A DNA stretch of 64,000 nt from JBLNBN01 sp050260015. GTDB taxonomy: Bacteria; Bacteroidota; Ignavibacteria; Kapaibacteriales; UBA2268. Made by a program: the position numbers and the translations under genes. Location: contig JBLNBN010000011.1 of assembly GCA_050260015.1 (NCBI GenBank), positions 1 to 64,000 on the forward strand, in the 5' to 3' direction. The first letter of the stretch is position 1, and the number at the start of each line of letters is the position of its first letter. The notes beneath the pieces were generated by a model that made no database searches, was not told where the DNA came from, and saw only the letters and a list, made by a program, of their open reading frames with translations. Positions 1 through 8,983 of this stretch are shown piece after piece.

Positions 1-328
1 AAATGGGGGATGAAAGGGCAAAAGCCATTTAACAAATAACAATGATCAAATAACGGCGCCGCCGCTCGAGCGCCTCTCGGCCCTCTCCCGGACCCGGGAG
101 GGGAGGGAAGAGTAAAGCGTAAGTGATAGAAATTGCAGGCTTTCCTGCTCGGAGCGCCAGCGAAGAGTCCAAAGGATGCATGGACTCTTCCTCGCTTCGC
201 TCGTCTGAGTGACAGATGTTGACTATTTCATATAATTACGCGTAAGCGGCCGCCGCGGGGCTTGTCGAAGCGCCGTGGGGAAATATCGCCGTACCCTTCG
301 ACGGGGCTCAGGGTACGGCCGGCTGCGT
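1..328. other. non-coding spacer with palindromes
   Basis: No convincing gene. It contains a GC-rich inverted repeat near 85-100, one copy of a dispersed palindromic element (145-215, listed separately), and a hairpin built on GTACCCT / AGGGTAC (291-297 and 310-316) lying just past the stop of corA. The last is of the widespread CCCTTCGACGGGGCTCAGGG intergenic type and could stop corA transcription, but it has no T-run on the minus strand, so it is not called as a terminator. Confidence 0.6.
145..215. repeat. dispersed palindromic element, copy 1
   Basis: The core GCGAAGAGTCCA ... TGGACTCTTCCTCGCT is an imperfect inverted repeat around AAGGATGCA. The right end reads CTGAGTGACAG; the left end (CTGCTCGGAGCG) is a degenerate partner. 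The same core GCGCCAGCGAAGAGTCCAAA, followed by GGATGCATGGACT, recurs at 61670-61741, and the right arm recurs inverted at 11340-11380. It has no coding capacity, so it is a MITE-like or REP-like non-autonomous element. Confidence 0.7.
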
Positions 329-1375
329 TTAAAACCACTTTTTCTTCTTAAAGTACGCTAGGAAGCCGCCTGCAATAGCGGCCATTAAAGCTAGAATAGC
401 AGGATAGCCCCACCTGGTTTCAAGCTCGGGCATATACTTGAAATTCATTCCATAAATGCCGACGATAAAGGTCAAGGGTAGGAAAATAGTACCGATCACA
501 GTTAGGACTTTCATGATCTCGTTCATACGATTGTTGACGTTTGCAAGGTAGATGTTCAACATCGTTGCGACAAGCTCTTTGAGCGAATCGATGGAGCGGG
601 TCACGTTTAGAGTATGATCGTATAGATTTCTAATATAGGGCACGGTCTCGTCGCGGATAATCTCGTTTTCCTCGATCTCGAGGCCGTGGAGCAACTCGGG
701 CAATTGCCAGATCGATTTGAGCAGTTGGAAAATGACTTTTCTAACTTTTTGCATTTTATGATATATATGCTTGTGAGCCTTATGTGCGAGCTCGTCGTCC
801 AATATATCTATTTCTTCGCTAAGCTTTTCTATAGTTAAATAGTAACCGTCGACTATAGAATCCACAAGCGCGAAGGCGAGGTAATCTGCGCCGCTGTACT
901 TTATTTTCCCATGCGAGTATTGGATCCGCTTTACGAGCCCGTCAATAGATTCGCTCCGCTCCGGCTCGAAGCTGAGTACAAAGTTAAGCCCGATAATGAT
1001 GTTAATCTGGGAGGACTTAACGTTTATATTTTCGTCGAAGTCAACCGTTTTCACCTTGACGAAGGCGATTTCTTCAAATATATTAATAATAGGATGCTTA
1101 AAGGAGTCGCCGATGTCTTCGAAAATTTCCTCGTTTATTGAGAATTTTTCCCGGAGATCGTCCATTTGGTCGGTATTGCTGAATCCGATAGCGCGGGCCC
1201 AAAGAAATTCGTCGCTTCGCATAGGCACGTCGAGCTCGTCGAGGTTGCCGACCTGCTTTTCCGTGGTTGCTCCATTGGAGAAATAAGTGGCGTCGATGTA
1301 GTAATCTTCGCGCTGTAGCTTACTGATAAAATAATAGCCACCGTTATGATTTTTCATTCCGTCTTGTTCAGTCAT
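329..1375 (-). CDS. corA: CorA-family magnesium/cobalt transporter
   Basis: 348 aa, typical length for CorA. CorA forms a pentameric inner-membrane channel for Mg2+ (also Co2+/Ni2+). The N-terminal two thirds are the soluble alpha/beta and long-helix region. The C-terminus carries two membrane helices, with the family signature GMN in YGMNFKYMPE at the end of the first, then a short loop and a Lys-rich cytoplasmic tail (KKKKWF). A GGAGGAATT ribosome site precedes the ATG at 1375. It is monocistronic as far as can be seen; the nearest gene on the same strand ends 115 bp upstream. Family assignment is secure; ion preference is inferred. Confidence 0.95.
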   Translation of the reverse strand: MTEQDGMKNHNGGYYFISKLQREDYYIDATYFSNGATTEKQVGNLDELDVPMRSDEFLWARAIGFSNTDQMDDLREKFSINEEIFEDIGDSFKHPIINIFEEIAFVKVKTVDFDENINVKSSQINIIIGLNFVLSFEPERSESIDGLVKRIQYSHGKIKYSGADYLAFALVDSIVDGYYLTIEKLSEEIDILDDELAHKAHKHIYHKMQKVRKVIFQLLKSIWQLPELLHGLEIEENEIIRDETVPYIRNLYDHTLNVTRSIDSLKELVATMLNIYLANVNNRMNEIMKVLTVIGTIFLPLTFIVGIYGMNFKYMPELETRWGYPAILALMAAIAGGFLAYFKKKKWF

Positions 1376-1490
1376 AATTCCTCCGGCATAACGACGATCG
1401 TCTGAACTTAAAAATTGTTAATCAAACAATGGACGGCTGAAGACTAAGTAGCGACCGCGTTCGCAACGCTCCCCCGGAGGAATAAGATGG

Positions 1491-2618
1491 CTACGGCTCC
1501 AGCTTTTGCCTTACTTTGACGTAATCCTTGCCGCGTAGGAGCGTAGCGATTGTTTTGCCGCTCTTATTTATGTATCTTAGTTCGTTTTTGGTCCACACCA
1601 TAGCGGCGCCGTCGTTGAAGCTCATGGCGAAATCGAATTGGGGTTCGATCACCCACGCGCCTTTGGTATTAATATAGCCCCATTTGCCGTCCTTTTCCAC
1701 GCAACCCAGCCCTTCGGTAAACTTACGCGTCATGGAGAAACCGCCGTTAACCGCTAATTTGCCAGTTTTATCTATATATCCAAACTGCGTTTTGTCAACC
1801 ATGACTGCGGCCAATCCGTCCGAAAAATCAGTAGCCCAAAGGTATTTCGGCTTAATTACTAAGTCGCCGGCTTTATTGATATAGCCGTATGCGCCCTTAT
1901 CCATTACCCGGGCTATATCCCCGGTAAAAGGAGAAGCGTTGTCGAATCTATATTTTATTACAGTTTCGCCTTTATTATTTATGTAGCCCCATTTGCCTTC
2001 GATCTTAACCGAAGCCAGGCCTTCTGAAAAGAGGGTCGCATCCTCGTAGCTCGGGCTGCCGATTATATTTCCGCTCTTATCAATGAATCCATAATTGTTA
2101 TCGTTAAGGACCAGTGCATATCCCTCCTTAAATTGAGAGACGTAGGCGAAGCGTAGCTTGGAAGGCTGGAACTCCGCCCCGGTTTTGTCCACCCAGCTCC
2201 ATTGCTTCTGCGGCTTATGCAAGCCGACATTCTCATCGCTGTACTTGATCGGGGCTACCCCTTCGCTGTAGTTGTAGACTAAATTGTCGCCGCTCTTGAA
2301 GACGCGGGCTCCAGCCGTATCGATAACGTAGTAATTGTTCCAAAGCGTAAAGAAGAGGAATTTAGTCGCTTTGCGAACTGTCGCCAAACCATCCTTAAAG
2401 TATGTATAATTAGGAAATTCGACGCCGGGGTATACGTCGCCGTTGTAAATATACCTAACGTAGGAAATTTCCTGGGAATATTCAGGCTCGATGACTACCT
2501 CGCCCTCTTGATTTATATAACCCAGGCGTTGATTATCGTCGATAATTGGGATCAATTCCGCCATTGCCGCGGAGCAGATAACTGCGAATGCTATTAATAA
2601 GCTAAATATTAATTTCAT
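1491..2618 (-). CDS. exported WG-repeat protein
   Basis: 375 aa with an N-terminal signal peptide (MKLIFSLLIAFAVICSAAMA). The mature part consists of about seven to eight WG (KWG) repeats with motifs such as YINQEGEVVIEPEY, WGYINNKGETVI and WGYINTKGAWVIEPQF, each followed by F-x-[DE]-G-[LAY]-A. These repeats form a beta-rich propeller or solenoid and occur in many exported bacterial proteins of unknown function. The length is ordinary for the family. It stands alone between corA and the divergently transcribed acyl-CoA synthetase, so context does not add a role. No enzymatic motif was seen. Confidence 0.85.
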   Translation of the reverse strand: MKLIFSLLIAFAVICSAAMAELIPIIDDNQRLGYINQEGEVVIEPEYSQEISYVRYIYNGDVYPGVEFPNYTYFKDGLATVRKATKFLFFTLWNNYYVIDTAGARVFKSGDNLVYNYSEGVAPIKYSDENVGLHKPQKQWSWVDKTGAEFQPSKLRFAYVSQFKEGYALVLNDNNYGFIDKSGNIIGSPSYEDATLFSEGLASVKIEGKWGYINNKGETVIKYRFDNASPFTGDIARVMDKGAYGYINKAGDLVIKPKYLWATDFSDGLAAVMVDKTQFGYIDKTGKLAVNGGFSMTRKFTEGLGCVEKDGKWGYINTKGAWVIEPQFDFAMSFNDGAAMVWTKNELRYINKSGKTIATLLRGKDYVKVRQKLEP

Positions 2619-2764
2619 GTTAATGCTTAGAATTTGACATTTAAGAATAGCAAAAATAAGTATTTTATTCTCTTAGCAAAAACAGTTTTATTGGAAATAG
2701 CTCTAATTTTTATGAACGCGTTACGTCTATTTTAATTATTTAGGTTAGATTAACCGTCAAGACG

Positions 2765-4585
2765 ATGCAACAAGAAAAAACTATCCGAACGATACCCGAT
2801 TTTTTTAACGCCGTTTGCGACAAATATGGCAGTTCGAGGCCTGCATTTCTATACCAAAGGGACGGGGCCTTCGTGCGCATAAGCCACGAAGAATTAAGGC
2901 GCAGGGTCGAAGCCTTCGCCGTCGGGCTGATCGAGCTTGGAATTCACCGGGGCGATCGCGTCGGGATAGTATCGGAAAACAGGATAGAATGGATAATCGC
3001 GGACCTGGCGATAATCTCGCTCGGCGCGATTAACGTTCCCGTTTTCCCAATGCTAACCGCCAAGCAGGAAGAGTATATTTACAGGAATTGCGGAGCGGCC
3101 GCCGTTATCGTTTCCAATTCGATGCAATTAAGCAAGGCGCTTAGCTTTAAGGAAAATGTTCCTTCGCTGAGGCATATCATCGTAATGGAGGACGTTCCAT
3201 CCCCGCGCAAAGAGCTCTTTATAAAGACGATGAGCGAAATTTCCCGTCGGGGCGAAACTCTTGTTTCCGACGACGAAAGAGCCGCCATAATAGAAGAGCG
3301 GTTGGAGAGGATAGACCCGGACGATCTCTTGACTTTAATTTATACTAGCGGCACTACCGGGGAACCCAAGGGAGTAATGCTGACGCACCGGAATATGCTG
3401 ACGAACGTTCGCGACGCGAGGGAAGCGTTCGGCGAATTGGAGGGCGAGCTGACGCTTTCGTTCTTGCCTATCTCCCACGCCTACGAGCGCATGGCGGGTT
3501 ACTACACGATGCTGTTCCACGGCGCGACCATCGCGCTGGTGGATTCGCTCGACGCCGTAGCCCGCAGCATGACTGAGCTCGAACCAACCCTAATGACAAG
3601 CGTTCCTCGGTTGCTGGAGGTAATTCGCAGAAAGATGTACGCCGCGATCGAGAAAGAGGGCGGCTCGAAGAAAAAAATATTCAATTGGGCGGTGAACGTC
3701 GGCGTTAACTATATAAGAAAGAAATTAGATGGGAAAAACCCGATAATTCTTGCCGGGGAGTACAAGCTTGCGGAGAAGCTCGTCTTCTCGAAGCTTCGCG
3801 AACGGCTCGGCGGTCGCCTTAAAATGTTCGTAACGGGCGGCGCGGCCATTTCCGAGGACGTCCAGGAGTTCTTTATGGCTATCGGCGTCCACGTGCTGCA
3901 GGGCTACGGGCTGACCGAAGCGTCGCCGGCGGTCGCGCTCAGCTCGGTAAGCAATCTCGAAGTGGGCACGGTCGGCGCGCCCTTGCCAAGCCTTGAATTA
4001 AAGATCGCGCTGGACGGCGAGATACTTGTTCGCGGCCCTTCCGTAATGAAGGGATATTGGAAGGACCCGGTAGCGACGCGCGAGGCGATAGACGAGGAGG
4101 GATGGCTCTATACGGGCGACGTTGGATTGCTTACCCGCAAGGGCAACCTAAAGATCACCGACAGGAAGAAGCATATCTTCGTAAGCAGCGGCGGCAAGAA
4201 CATAGCCCCGCAACCCATTGAAAAGCTAATCGAGGAAAGCAAGTACGTCGAGCATTGCGTCCTGATCGGCGAGAGCAGGGAATATTGCTCAGCTCTGCTG
4301 ACGCCGAATTACGAGCATATACGCACGCTTGCCGAGGAATTTGGAATAAAATACGACAGGGAAGAAGACCTTGTCAATAATCAGAAAATTGTAAATCACA
4401 TTAAGCGGGATATTGATTATTTGCAGCGCGACCTGGCCAAGTTCGAGCGCGTCAGGAGGTTCTCGATGCTTAGCAGGCCGTTCTCGATTGAAGAAGGGGA
4501 ACTCTCGGCTAAGCTAAGCGTAAAGCGGCACGTAGTCGAGCAAAAATATTCGCGAATAATTGAAGACATGTACGACGAGGATTAA
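2765..4585 (+). CDS. long-chain acyl-CoA synthetase (AMP-binding)
   Basis: 606 aa, the size of bacterial FACL/FadD15-type long-chain fatty acid-CoA ligases. These enzymes adenylate a fatty acid with ATP and transfer it to CoA. The ATP/AMP-binding motif YTSGTTGEPKGVMLTHRN lies near residue 195, the adenylation motif GYGLTEASPAVALSS near 380, and YTGDVG plus the hinge TDRKKHIFVSSGGKNIAPQ around residues 450-485. The ATG follows an AT-rich leader with no strong Shine-Dalgarno site. lplA starts only 5 bp after the stop, so the two are probably cotranscribed, although fatty acid activation and lipoate ligation are not an obvious pair. Both act on acyl chains through acyl-adenylates. Confidence 0.93.
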   Translation: MQQEKTIRTIPDFFNAVCDKYGSSRPAFLYQRDGAFVRISHEELRRRVEAFAVGLIELGIHRGDRVGIVSENRIEWIIADLAIISLGAINVPVFPMLTAKQEEYIYRNCGAAAVIVSNSMQLSKALSFKENVPSLRHIIVMEDVPSPRKELFIKTMSEISRRGETLVSDDERAAIIEERLERIDPDDLLTLIYTSGTTGEPKGVMLTHRNMLTNVRDAREAFGELEGELTLSFLPISHAYERMAGYYTMLFHGATIALVDSLDAVARSMTELEPTLMTSVPRLLEVIRRKMYAAIEKEGGSKKKIFNWAVNVGVNYIRKKLDGKNPIILAGEYKLAEKLVFSKLRERLGGRLKMFVTGGAAISEDVQEFFMAIGVHVLQGYGLTEASPAVALSSVSNLEVGTVGAPLPSLELKIALDGEILVRGPSVMKGYWKDPVATREAIDEEGWLYTGDVGLLTRKGNLKITDRKKHIFVSSGGKNIAPQPIEKLIEESKYVEHCVLIGESREYCSALLTPNYEHIRTLAEEFGIKYDREEDLVNNQKIVNHIKRDIDYLQRDLAKFERVRRFSMLSRPFSIEEGELSAKLSVKRHVVEQKYSRIIEDMYDED

Positions 4586-4590
4586 CCGCT

Positions 4591-5550
4591 ATGCTCTGCA
4601 TAATGAATTCAAATAATGACGCGTACTTTAACGCAGCCGCCGAGGACTACCTGCTTTCCAGTTTCCCGCAGGACGTATTTATGCTCTGGCGCAACCGGCG
4701 CGCGATCTCTGTGGGAAAGCACCAGAACGCTTTAGGCGAGATCAACCTGGAATTCGTCAGGGAACGCGACGTGCAGGTGTCGCGCCGGCTTTCGGGCGGG
4801 GGCGCAGTTTACCACGACCTCGGCAACTTATGCTATACGTTTATCCGGCGAGGCGAGCGCGGCAAGCAGGTGGACTTTAGGGCTTTTACCGCCCCGGCGC
4901 TCGAGGTATTGAACGAATTGGGCGCGGAAGCCTATTTTTCCGGCAAGAGCGACCTGATGATAGGCGGGCATAAGATCTCGGGCAACGCGGAGCACGTACG
5001 CGGCGATAAGACGCTGCACCACGGAACCCTTTTGTTCTCGACGGATCTTGAAGCTCTTGAAGCCGCTTTAAAAGTAAATCCGGAGAAGTACGCGGACAAA
5101 GCCGTGAAGTCCATCAGGAAAAAAGTGACTAATATCTCGGGGCATATCAAACGCCCAATGTCGGTCGAGGAATTTGCAAGCTTCTTTATGCGGCGCGCCG
5201 TGGAAAAATTCGATGGCGCCCGTATTTACGAGTTTACGGCGGGGGACATAGCCGCGATTGAAAAGCTCCGGGCGGAAAAGTTCGCCACATGGGAGTGGAA
5301 TTTCGGTTGGACGGCGGATTACGAGTTGAGCTCCGTGTTCCAGCTTGGCGGCGAGCAGGTCGGTATGAAGCTAAGGGTAGAGCGCGGGATAGTTAGCCGC
5401 GCCGAGATCGCCACAGGATTGGACTCGTTGCGCCGTTTGGCCGAAGAAGTAATCGGCGCGCGGCACTCCGAGCCCGAAATTAGGAAAGCTGTAAAGAATT
5501 CGGGCATTATGCCTGGTTTGGAAGATGAAATCATTTCCCGCTTTTTTTAA
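4591..5550 (+). CDS. lplA: lipoate-protein ligase A
   Basis: 319 aa. It contains the catalytic BPL_LplA domain with the lipoyl-AMP binding signature RRLSGGGAVYHDLGNLCYTF (around residues 70-90), the lysine-containing GGHKISGNAEHVRG, and a C-terminal accessory domain (about residues 215-319; WEWNFGW motif), so it is a complete bifunctional ligase rather than a split one. It would attach salvaged lipoate to E2 and GcvH lipoyl domains in the cytoplasm. De novo lipoate genes lipB-lipA and an acceptor, gcvH, lie elsewhere in this window. The start is 5 bp after the acyl-CoA synthetase stop. Confidence 0.93.
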   Translation: MLCIMNSNNDAYFNAAAEDYLLSSFPQDVFMLWRNRRAISVGKHQNALGEINLEFVRERDVQVSRRLSGGGAVYHDLGNLCYTFIRRGERGKQVDFRAFTAPALEVLNELGAEAYFSGKSDLMIGGHKISGNAEHVRGDKTLHHGTLLFSTDLEALEAALKVNPEKYADKAVKSIRKKVTNISGHIKRPMSVEEFASFFMRRAVEKFDGARIYEFTAGDIAAIEKLRAEKFATWEWNFGWTADYELSSVFQLGGEQVGMKLRVERGIVSRAEIATGLDSLRRLAEEVIGARHSEPEIRKAVKNSGIMPGLEDEIISRFF

Positions 5551-5618
5551 TTGCGAAATTAAATTATTTTTGCGTCAATTATTAATAAACTTATAATAAA
5601 CTAAGGAAAAGAAAGAGC

Positions 5619-6287
5619 ATGAAAAAAACGCTTGTCTTCGCAATAATAGCGCTATTCGCATTGAATTGCGCCGCCTTCTCTCAAAAAACAAAAACCAAGA
5701 AAAATGCCCCGAAGAAAACGACGGCTACATTAAAAAGAATTGAAACTCCTAGAATAAATCCATCAATAAAAGGAAAAAATCAAGTGGAAAGACCTCTTTA
5801 TGAAATAACCGTTTCGCAAAACGGCGTCGAAATGGGCAAGATAATGCTCGAAACTTACACGGATTTAGCGCCACTGCACGCAAAAAATTTCGATTCCCTG
5901 GTCTCCGTTAAATTCTACGACGGCACCGCGTTCCATCGCGTCATCCCGGGCTTTATGATCCAGGGCGGCGACCCCAACTCCCGCGAAGGCGACCGCGCTA
6001 CGTGGGGCATGGGAAGTCCCGACCAGACTAGGGTTCCCGCCGAGTTCAGCGCCACCTTAAAGCATAAGCGCGGCATACTTTCCGCGGCGCGCACGCCGGA
6101 CCCGAACAGCGCGACCTCGCAATTCTTTATTTGCCATGCGGACATACCTCACTTAGACGGCCAGTACAGCATCTACGGCGAAGTCGTCGAGGGCATGGAC
6201 GTTGTGGATAAGATAGCGAACGCTCCAAGAGACGCGCGCGACAATCCGAACGATAAAATATCGATGATGATCAAGCGAGTAAAATAG
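5619..6287 (+). CDS. exported cyclophilin-type peptidyl-prolyl isomerase
   Basis: 222 aa. A signal peptide (MKKTLVFAIIALFALNCAAFSQ) is followed by a Lys-rich linker to about residue 55 and then a cyclophilin domain with FHRVIPGFMIQGGDP (catalytic Arg and Gln), a shortened SATSQFFICHADIPHLDGQYSIYGEVVEGMDVVDKI block and a C-terminal beta strand. The Trp/His of the eukaryotic cyclosporin site is replaced by His (HLDGQYS), as in many bacterial forms. It would accelerate prolyl isomerization during folding of exported proteins. AAGGAAAAGAAAGAGC precedes the ATG. A strong terminator follows at 6297. Confidence 0.92.
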   Translation: MKKTLVFAIIALFALNCAAFSQKTKTKKNAPKKTTATLKRIETPRINPSIKGKNQVERPLYEITVSQNGVEMGKIMLETYTDLAPLHAKNFDSLVSVKFYDGTAFHRVIPGFMIQGGDPNSREGDRATWGMGSPDQTRVPAEFSATLKHKRGILSAARTPDPNSATSQFFICHADIPHLDGQYSIYGEVVEGMDVVDKIANAPRDARDNPNDKISMMIKRVK

Positions 6288-6296
6288 CTCTACTAT

Positions 6297-6321
6297 AGCC
6301 CGCTTCGGCGGGCTTTTTTTT
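6297..6321 (+). terminator. rho-independent terminator after cyclophilin
   Basis: AGCCCGC-TTCG-GCGGGCT is a perfect 7-bp stem with a stable TTCG tetraloop, followed directly by seven T residues. It begins 9 bp after the stop codon of the cyclophilin gene. Confidence 0.93.
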
Positions 6322-6379
6322 GTTGTAATTGAGAAAAAATGTTTATTTTACGTCGCTGAATTTACTATAAAACCGTTTT

Positions 6380-8023
6380 ATGAAGAACTTCCGCTTATTT
6401 ATATATTTCGCTATTTTCGCCGCCGCCGCGCTCGCATACGGGTGCGGTTCAAGCAAGCCGTTACCCGCGCAAAAAGCCGGCCCTTCCCAATCGTTGGATA
6501 GCGAGGACGATTTGGCGCAATATTATGTCGATTCCGTCTATCTCGCCAGTTTAGCCAGGGAGCATGTAATTGCCGGGGCGACCTTCGAGCAGCAGGGCAA
6601 GTATGCCGAAGCCGCCATCGAGTACCAGCAGGCGGCAAAGTACGTACGTTCGCCCGATATTTACTTCGCTCAGGCAAAGGCCTTCCGTTTACTCGGCAAG
6701 CCCGACCTCCTACGGGACGCTATTAGCGACGCCCTAAAGCTTGACTCCAACTATACCCCTGCGATTGAATTACTGGCATGGTCCTACCTGGAAGAAATGG
6801 ACGTTAAAAACGCGGAACCTGTATTACAAAAATTAATTTCTTTAGAGCCCTCCTACGATAATAAATTAGCGCTGGCGGAGCTTTATCGGTACGATAACCC
6901 GGAAGAAGCCATTAAAATATACGAGGAAGTCTACGCCAAAACAAAGCGCGGGGACGTCAAGGACGCGCTCTTCGCGCTTTACCAGGAGCGGGGCTTTATA
7001 GATAAAATGACCCGCTTCGCGGAAAAGCTATACAATGAATCGCCAAACGATCTAAATGAAGCCGGCAGGTATGCGGACGTGCTGATCCGGTACCGCAATT
7101 ACGACAAAGCGGCGGAAGTAGTGGACACGCTGCTCGCGCGGAACCCCGACGAAACTTTGGCCCCGTATTTCGATTACTTTATTAAAACGACGCTGGAGGA
7201 CACGACCGACCAGGCACGCAGCTTCCTGCTACGCGTCGCGCGTTCGGCTGCGAATAGGTTTTCGGAGCAACCGGAAATAAATTCGCTATCGGGATATATT
7301 TTCGAAGTCAACAGGGACAGCGCGCGCGCGGAACGCATCTTTTCCGACGTCGCTGCGACGGAGGACGCCACGAGCGAGTACGAGCTGCAATACATTAATT
7401 TCTTTAGACGGCACGCCGATTCCGCGCGGGCCGAGAACCTATTCCTCGAGTATTCTCGGCGATTCGAGCGCGACGAACCATTCCTGCTCTCCTACGTTTA
7501 TTACCTTGTCGACGGCGAAAGATTTAACGAATCTCTTTCGCTCGTAAAAAAATTATTAACTATAGCTCCCGACAGCCTTAATTTTACCCTCCTCTATGCC
7601 GATATTACGAATAAGACGGGCGACTACGCTCTGAGCGATTCGCTTTACGAATCGATACTTCGCGCGGAACCATTTAACGCGATGGCGAATAATAATTTCG
7701 CTTTCGCCCTGGCCGAGCGCGGGATTGACCTCCGGCGGGCGCTTGTAATGAGCGGAACGTCGCTTTCCGCCGACCCGGAGAATCCTTACTACCTCGACAC
7801 GTACGGCTATATTCTCTACCGAATGAGCAAATACGAGGAGGCTTTGGACTATCTGACCCGCGCGGCGAACGCCCGGCCCGATTCCTATGAAGTATACGAG
7901 CATTTGGGAGACGTCTACGCCGAGCTCGGAAAGCGCGATGAAGCCAGGGAGAGCTTTAATCGAGCCCTGCTGCTAAAGCCCGACGACGAGCGTATAGCCG
8001 AAAAATTAAGAAAAGTCAAATAA
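6380..8023 (+). CDS. TPR-repeat lipoprotein
   Basis: 547 aa. The N-terminus MKNFRLFIYFAIFAAAALAYGCGSSK looks like a lipoprotein signal (Cys at about residue 22), although the lipobox LAYGC is imperfect. The rest is helical with tetratricopeptide repeats: a clear pair near residues 55-130 (EQQGKYAEAAIEYQQAAKYV) and several at the C-terminus (YRMSKYEEALDYLTRAANARPDSYEVYEHLGDVYAELGKRDEARESF). The size and architecture resemble outer-membrane assembly or secretion TPR lipoproteins. motA begins 94 bp downstream on the same strand, but nothing else ties it to motility. No catalytic motif is visible. Confidence 0.85.
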   Translation: MKNFRLFIYFAIFAAAALAYGCGSSKPLPAQKAGPSQSLDSEDDLAQYYVDSVYLASLAREHVIAGATFEQQGKYAEAAIEYQQAAKYVRSPDIYFAQAKAFRLLGKPDLLRDAISDALKLDSNYTPAIELLAWSYLEEMDVKNAEPVLQKLISLEPSYDNKLALAELYRYDNPEEAIKIYEEVYAKTKRGDVKDALFALYQERGFIDKMTRFAEKLYNESPNDLNEAGRYADVLIRYRNYDKAAEVVDTLLARNPDETLAPYFDYFIKTTLEDTTDQARSFLLRVARSAANRFSEQPEINSLSGYIFEVNRDSARAERIFSDVAATEDATSEYELQYINFFRRHADSARAENLFLEYSRRFERDEPFLLSYVYYLVDGERFNESLSLVKKLLTIAPDSLNFTLLYADITNKTGDYALSDSLYESILRAEPFNAMANNNFAFALAERGIDLRRALVMSGTSLSADPENPYYLDTYGYILYRMSKYEEALDYLTRAANARPDSYEVYEHLGDVYAELGKRDEARESFNRALLLKPDDERIAEKLRKVK

Positions 8024-8117
8024 TATTTCATTTCCTCCAAACTTGTGGCAAAGCAATTGCTAATAAATTTCCGGAAAGCTATAATTAGTAATACCTAGAA
8101 CACGCGGAATAAATTTT

Positions 8118-8972
8118 ATGTTTGTAATAATCGGTTTAAGCGTCGTAGTCGTAGCGCTTATAAGCGGCTTCTTAATGGCGGGCGGCAATCTCCTCACGCT
8201 GCTGCAATACTCCGAATTTATTATTATCGGCGGCGCGGCGCTCGGTTCTCTCCTTATCGCCAATCCCTTGCCCACGCTAAAGAAAATTATGGCCGGGGCT
8301 ATGGGCACGATCAAGGGGGCCAACGTCAACAAGGATAGTTACGTCGAGTTGCTCAAGCTGCTCTACGAACTCTTCCAGTTCGCTAAGCGGGAAGGCCTTA
8401 TCGCGCTCGAGCAGCATGTAGAGAATCCGCAGGAGAGCATAATACTAACCAGATATCCCAGCTTTCTCGCGAATCATCACGCCGTAGAATTCCTCTGCGA
8501 CACTCTTAAGGTCGTACTCTCCGGCGGCGTGCCCGCCCACGACCTCGAGGAGCTAATGGATATAGATCTCGACGCGCACCACGAGGAGGAATACGTCCCC
8601 TCCTCCGCTCTGCAAACTATGAGCGACGCATTTCCGGGGCTCGGTATCGTTGCGGCGGTGCTTGGAATAATCGTAACGATGGGCTCTATCAACGCGGGCG
8701 CAGAAGCCGTAGGGCATCACGTCGCCTCCGCGCTCGTCGGAACGTTCCTCGGCGTGCTCCTCTCCTACGGCTTTGTCGGCCCTATCTCGAAGAATATGGA
8801 AAACGTAGCGCGCAAAGAGAGCAAGTACCTCGTCTGCATTAAGAGCGCGCTGCTCTCCTTCGCAAAGGGAGCCCCGGCGATGGTCGCCATCGAATACGGT
8901 CGGCGAGCGATCGATCCTGAAAACAGGCCTACGTTCAGCGAAACTGAAGAAGCCGTTAAGAAACAGCAGTAA
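8118..8972 (+). CDS. motA: flagellar motor stator protein MotA
   Basis: 284 aa, the normal length of proton-type MotA. It has four membrane helices: two near the N-terminus (FVIIGLSVVVVALISGFLMAGG; YSEFIIIGGAALGSLLIANP), a cytoplasmic loop with charged helices, and two C-terminal ones (AFPGLGIVAAVLGIIVTMGSI; VASALVGTFLGVLLSYGFVGPI), including the conserved Pro/Gly motif PGLGIVAAVLG. MotA and MotB form the A5B2 ion-conducting stator that drives flagellar rotation. motB starts 11 bp after the stop. No other flagellar genes are in the window, so flagellar versus other use cannot be decided here. Confidence 0.94.
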   Translation: MFVIIGLSVVVVALISGFLMAGGNLLTLLQYSEFIIIGGAALGSLLIANPLPTLKKIMAGAMGTIKGANVNKDSYVELLKLLYELFQFAKREGLIALEQHVENPQESIILTRYPSFLANHHAVEFLCDTLKVVLSGGVPAHDLEELMDIDLDAHHEEEYVPSSALQTMSDAFPGLGIVAAVLGIIVTMGSINAGAEAVGHHVASALVGTFLGVLLSYGFVGPISKNMENVARKESKYLVCIKSALLSFAKGAPAMVAIEYGRRAIDPENRPTFSETEEAVKKQQ

Positions 8973-8983
8973 AAGGCGGGAAA

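Noticed and set aside
6411..6677. Antisense open frames over the TPR lipoprotein and other large genes
   Set aside because: They are shadows of real genes on the other strand, with Arg-rich or low-complexity composition and no domain.
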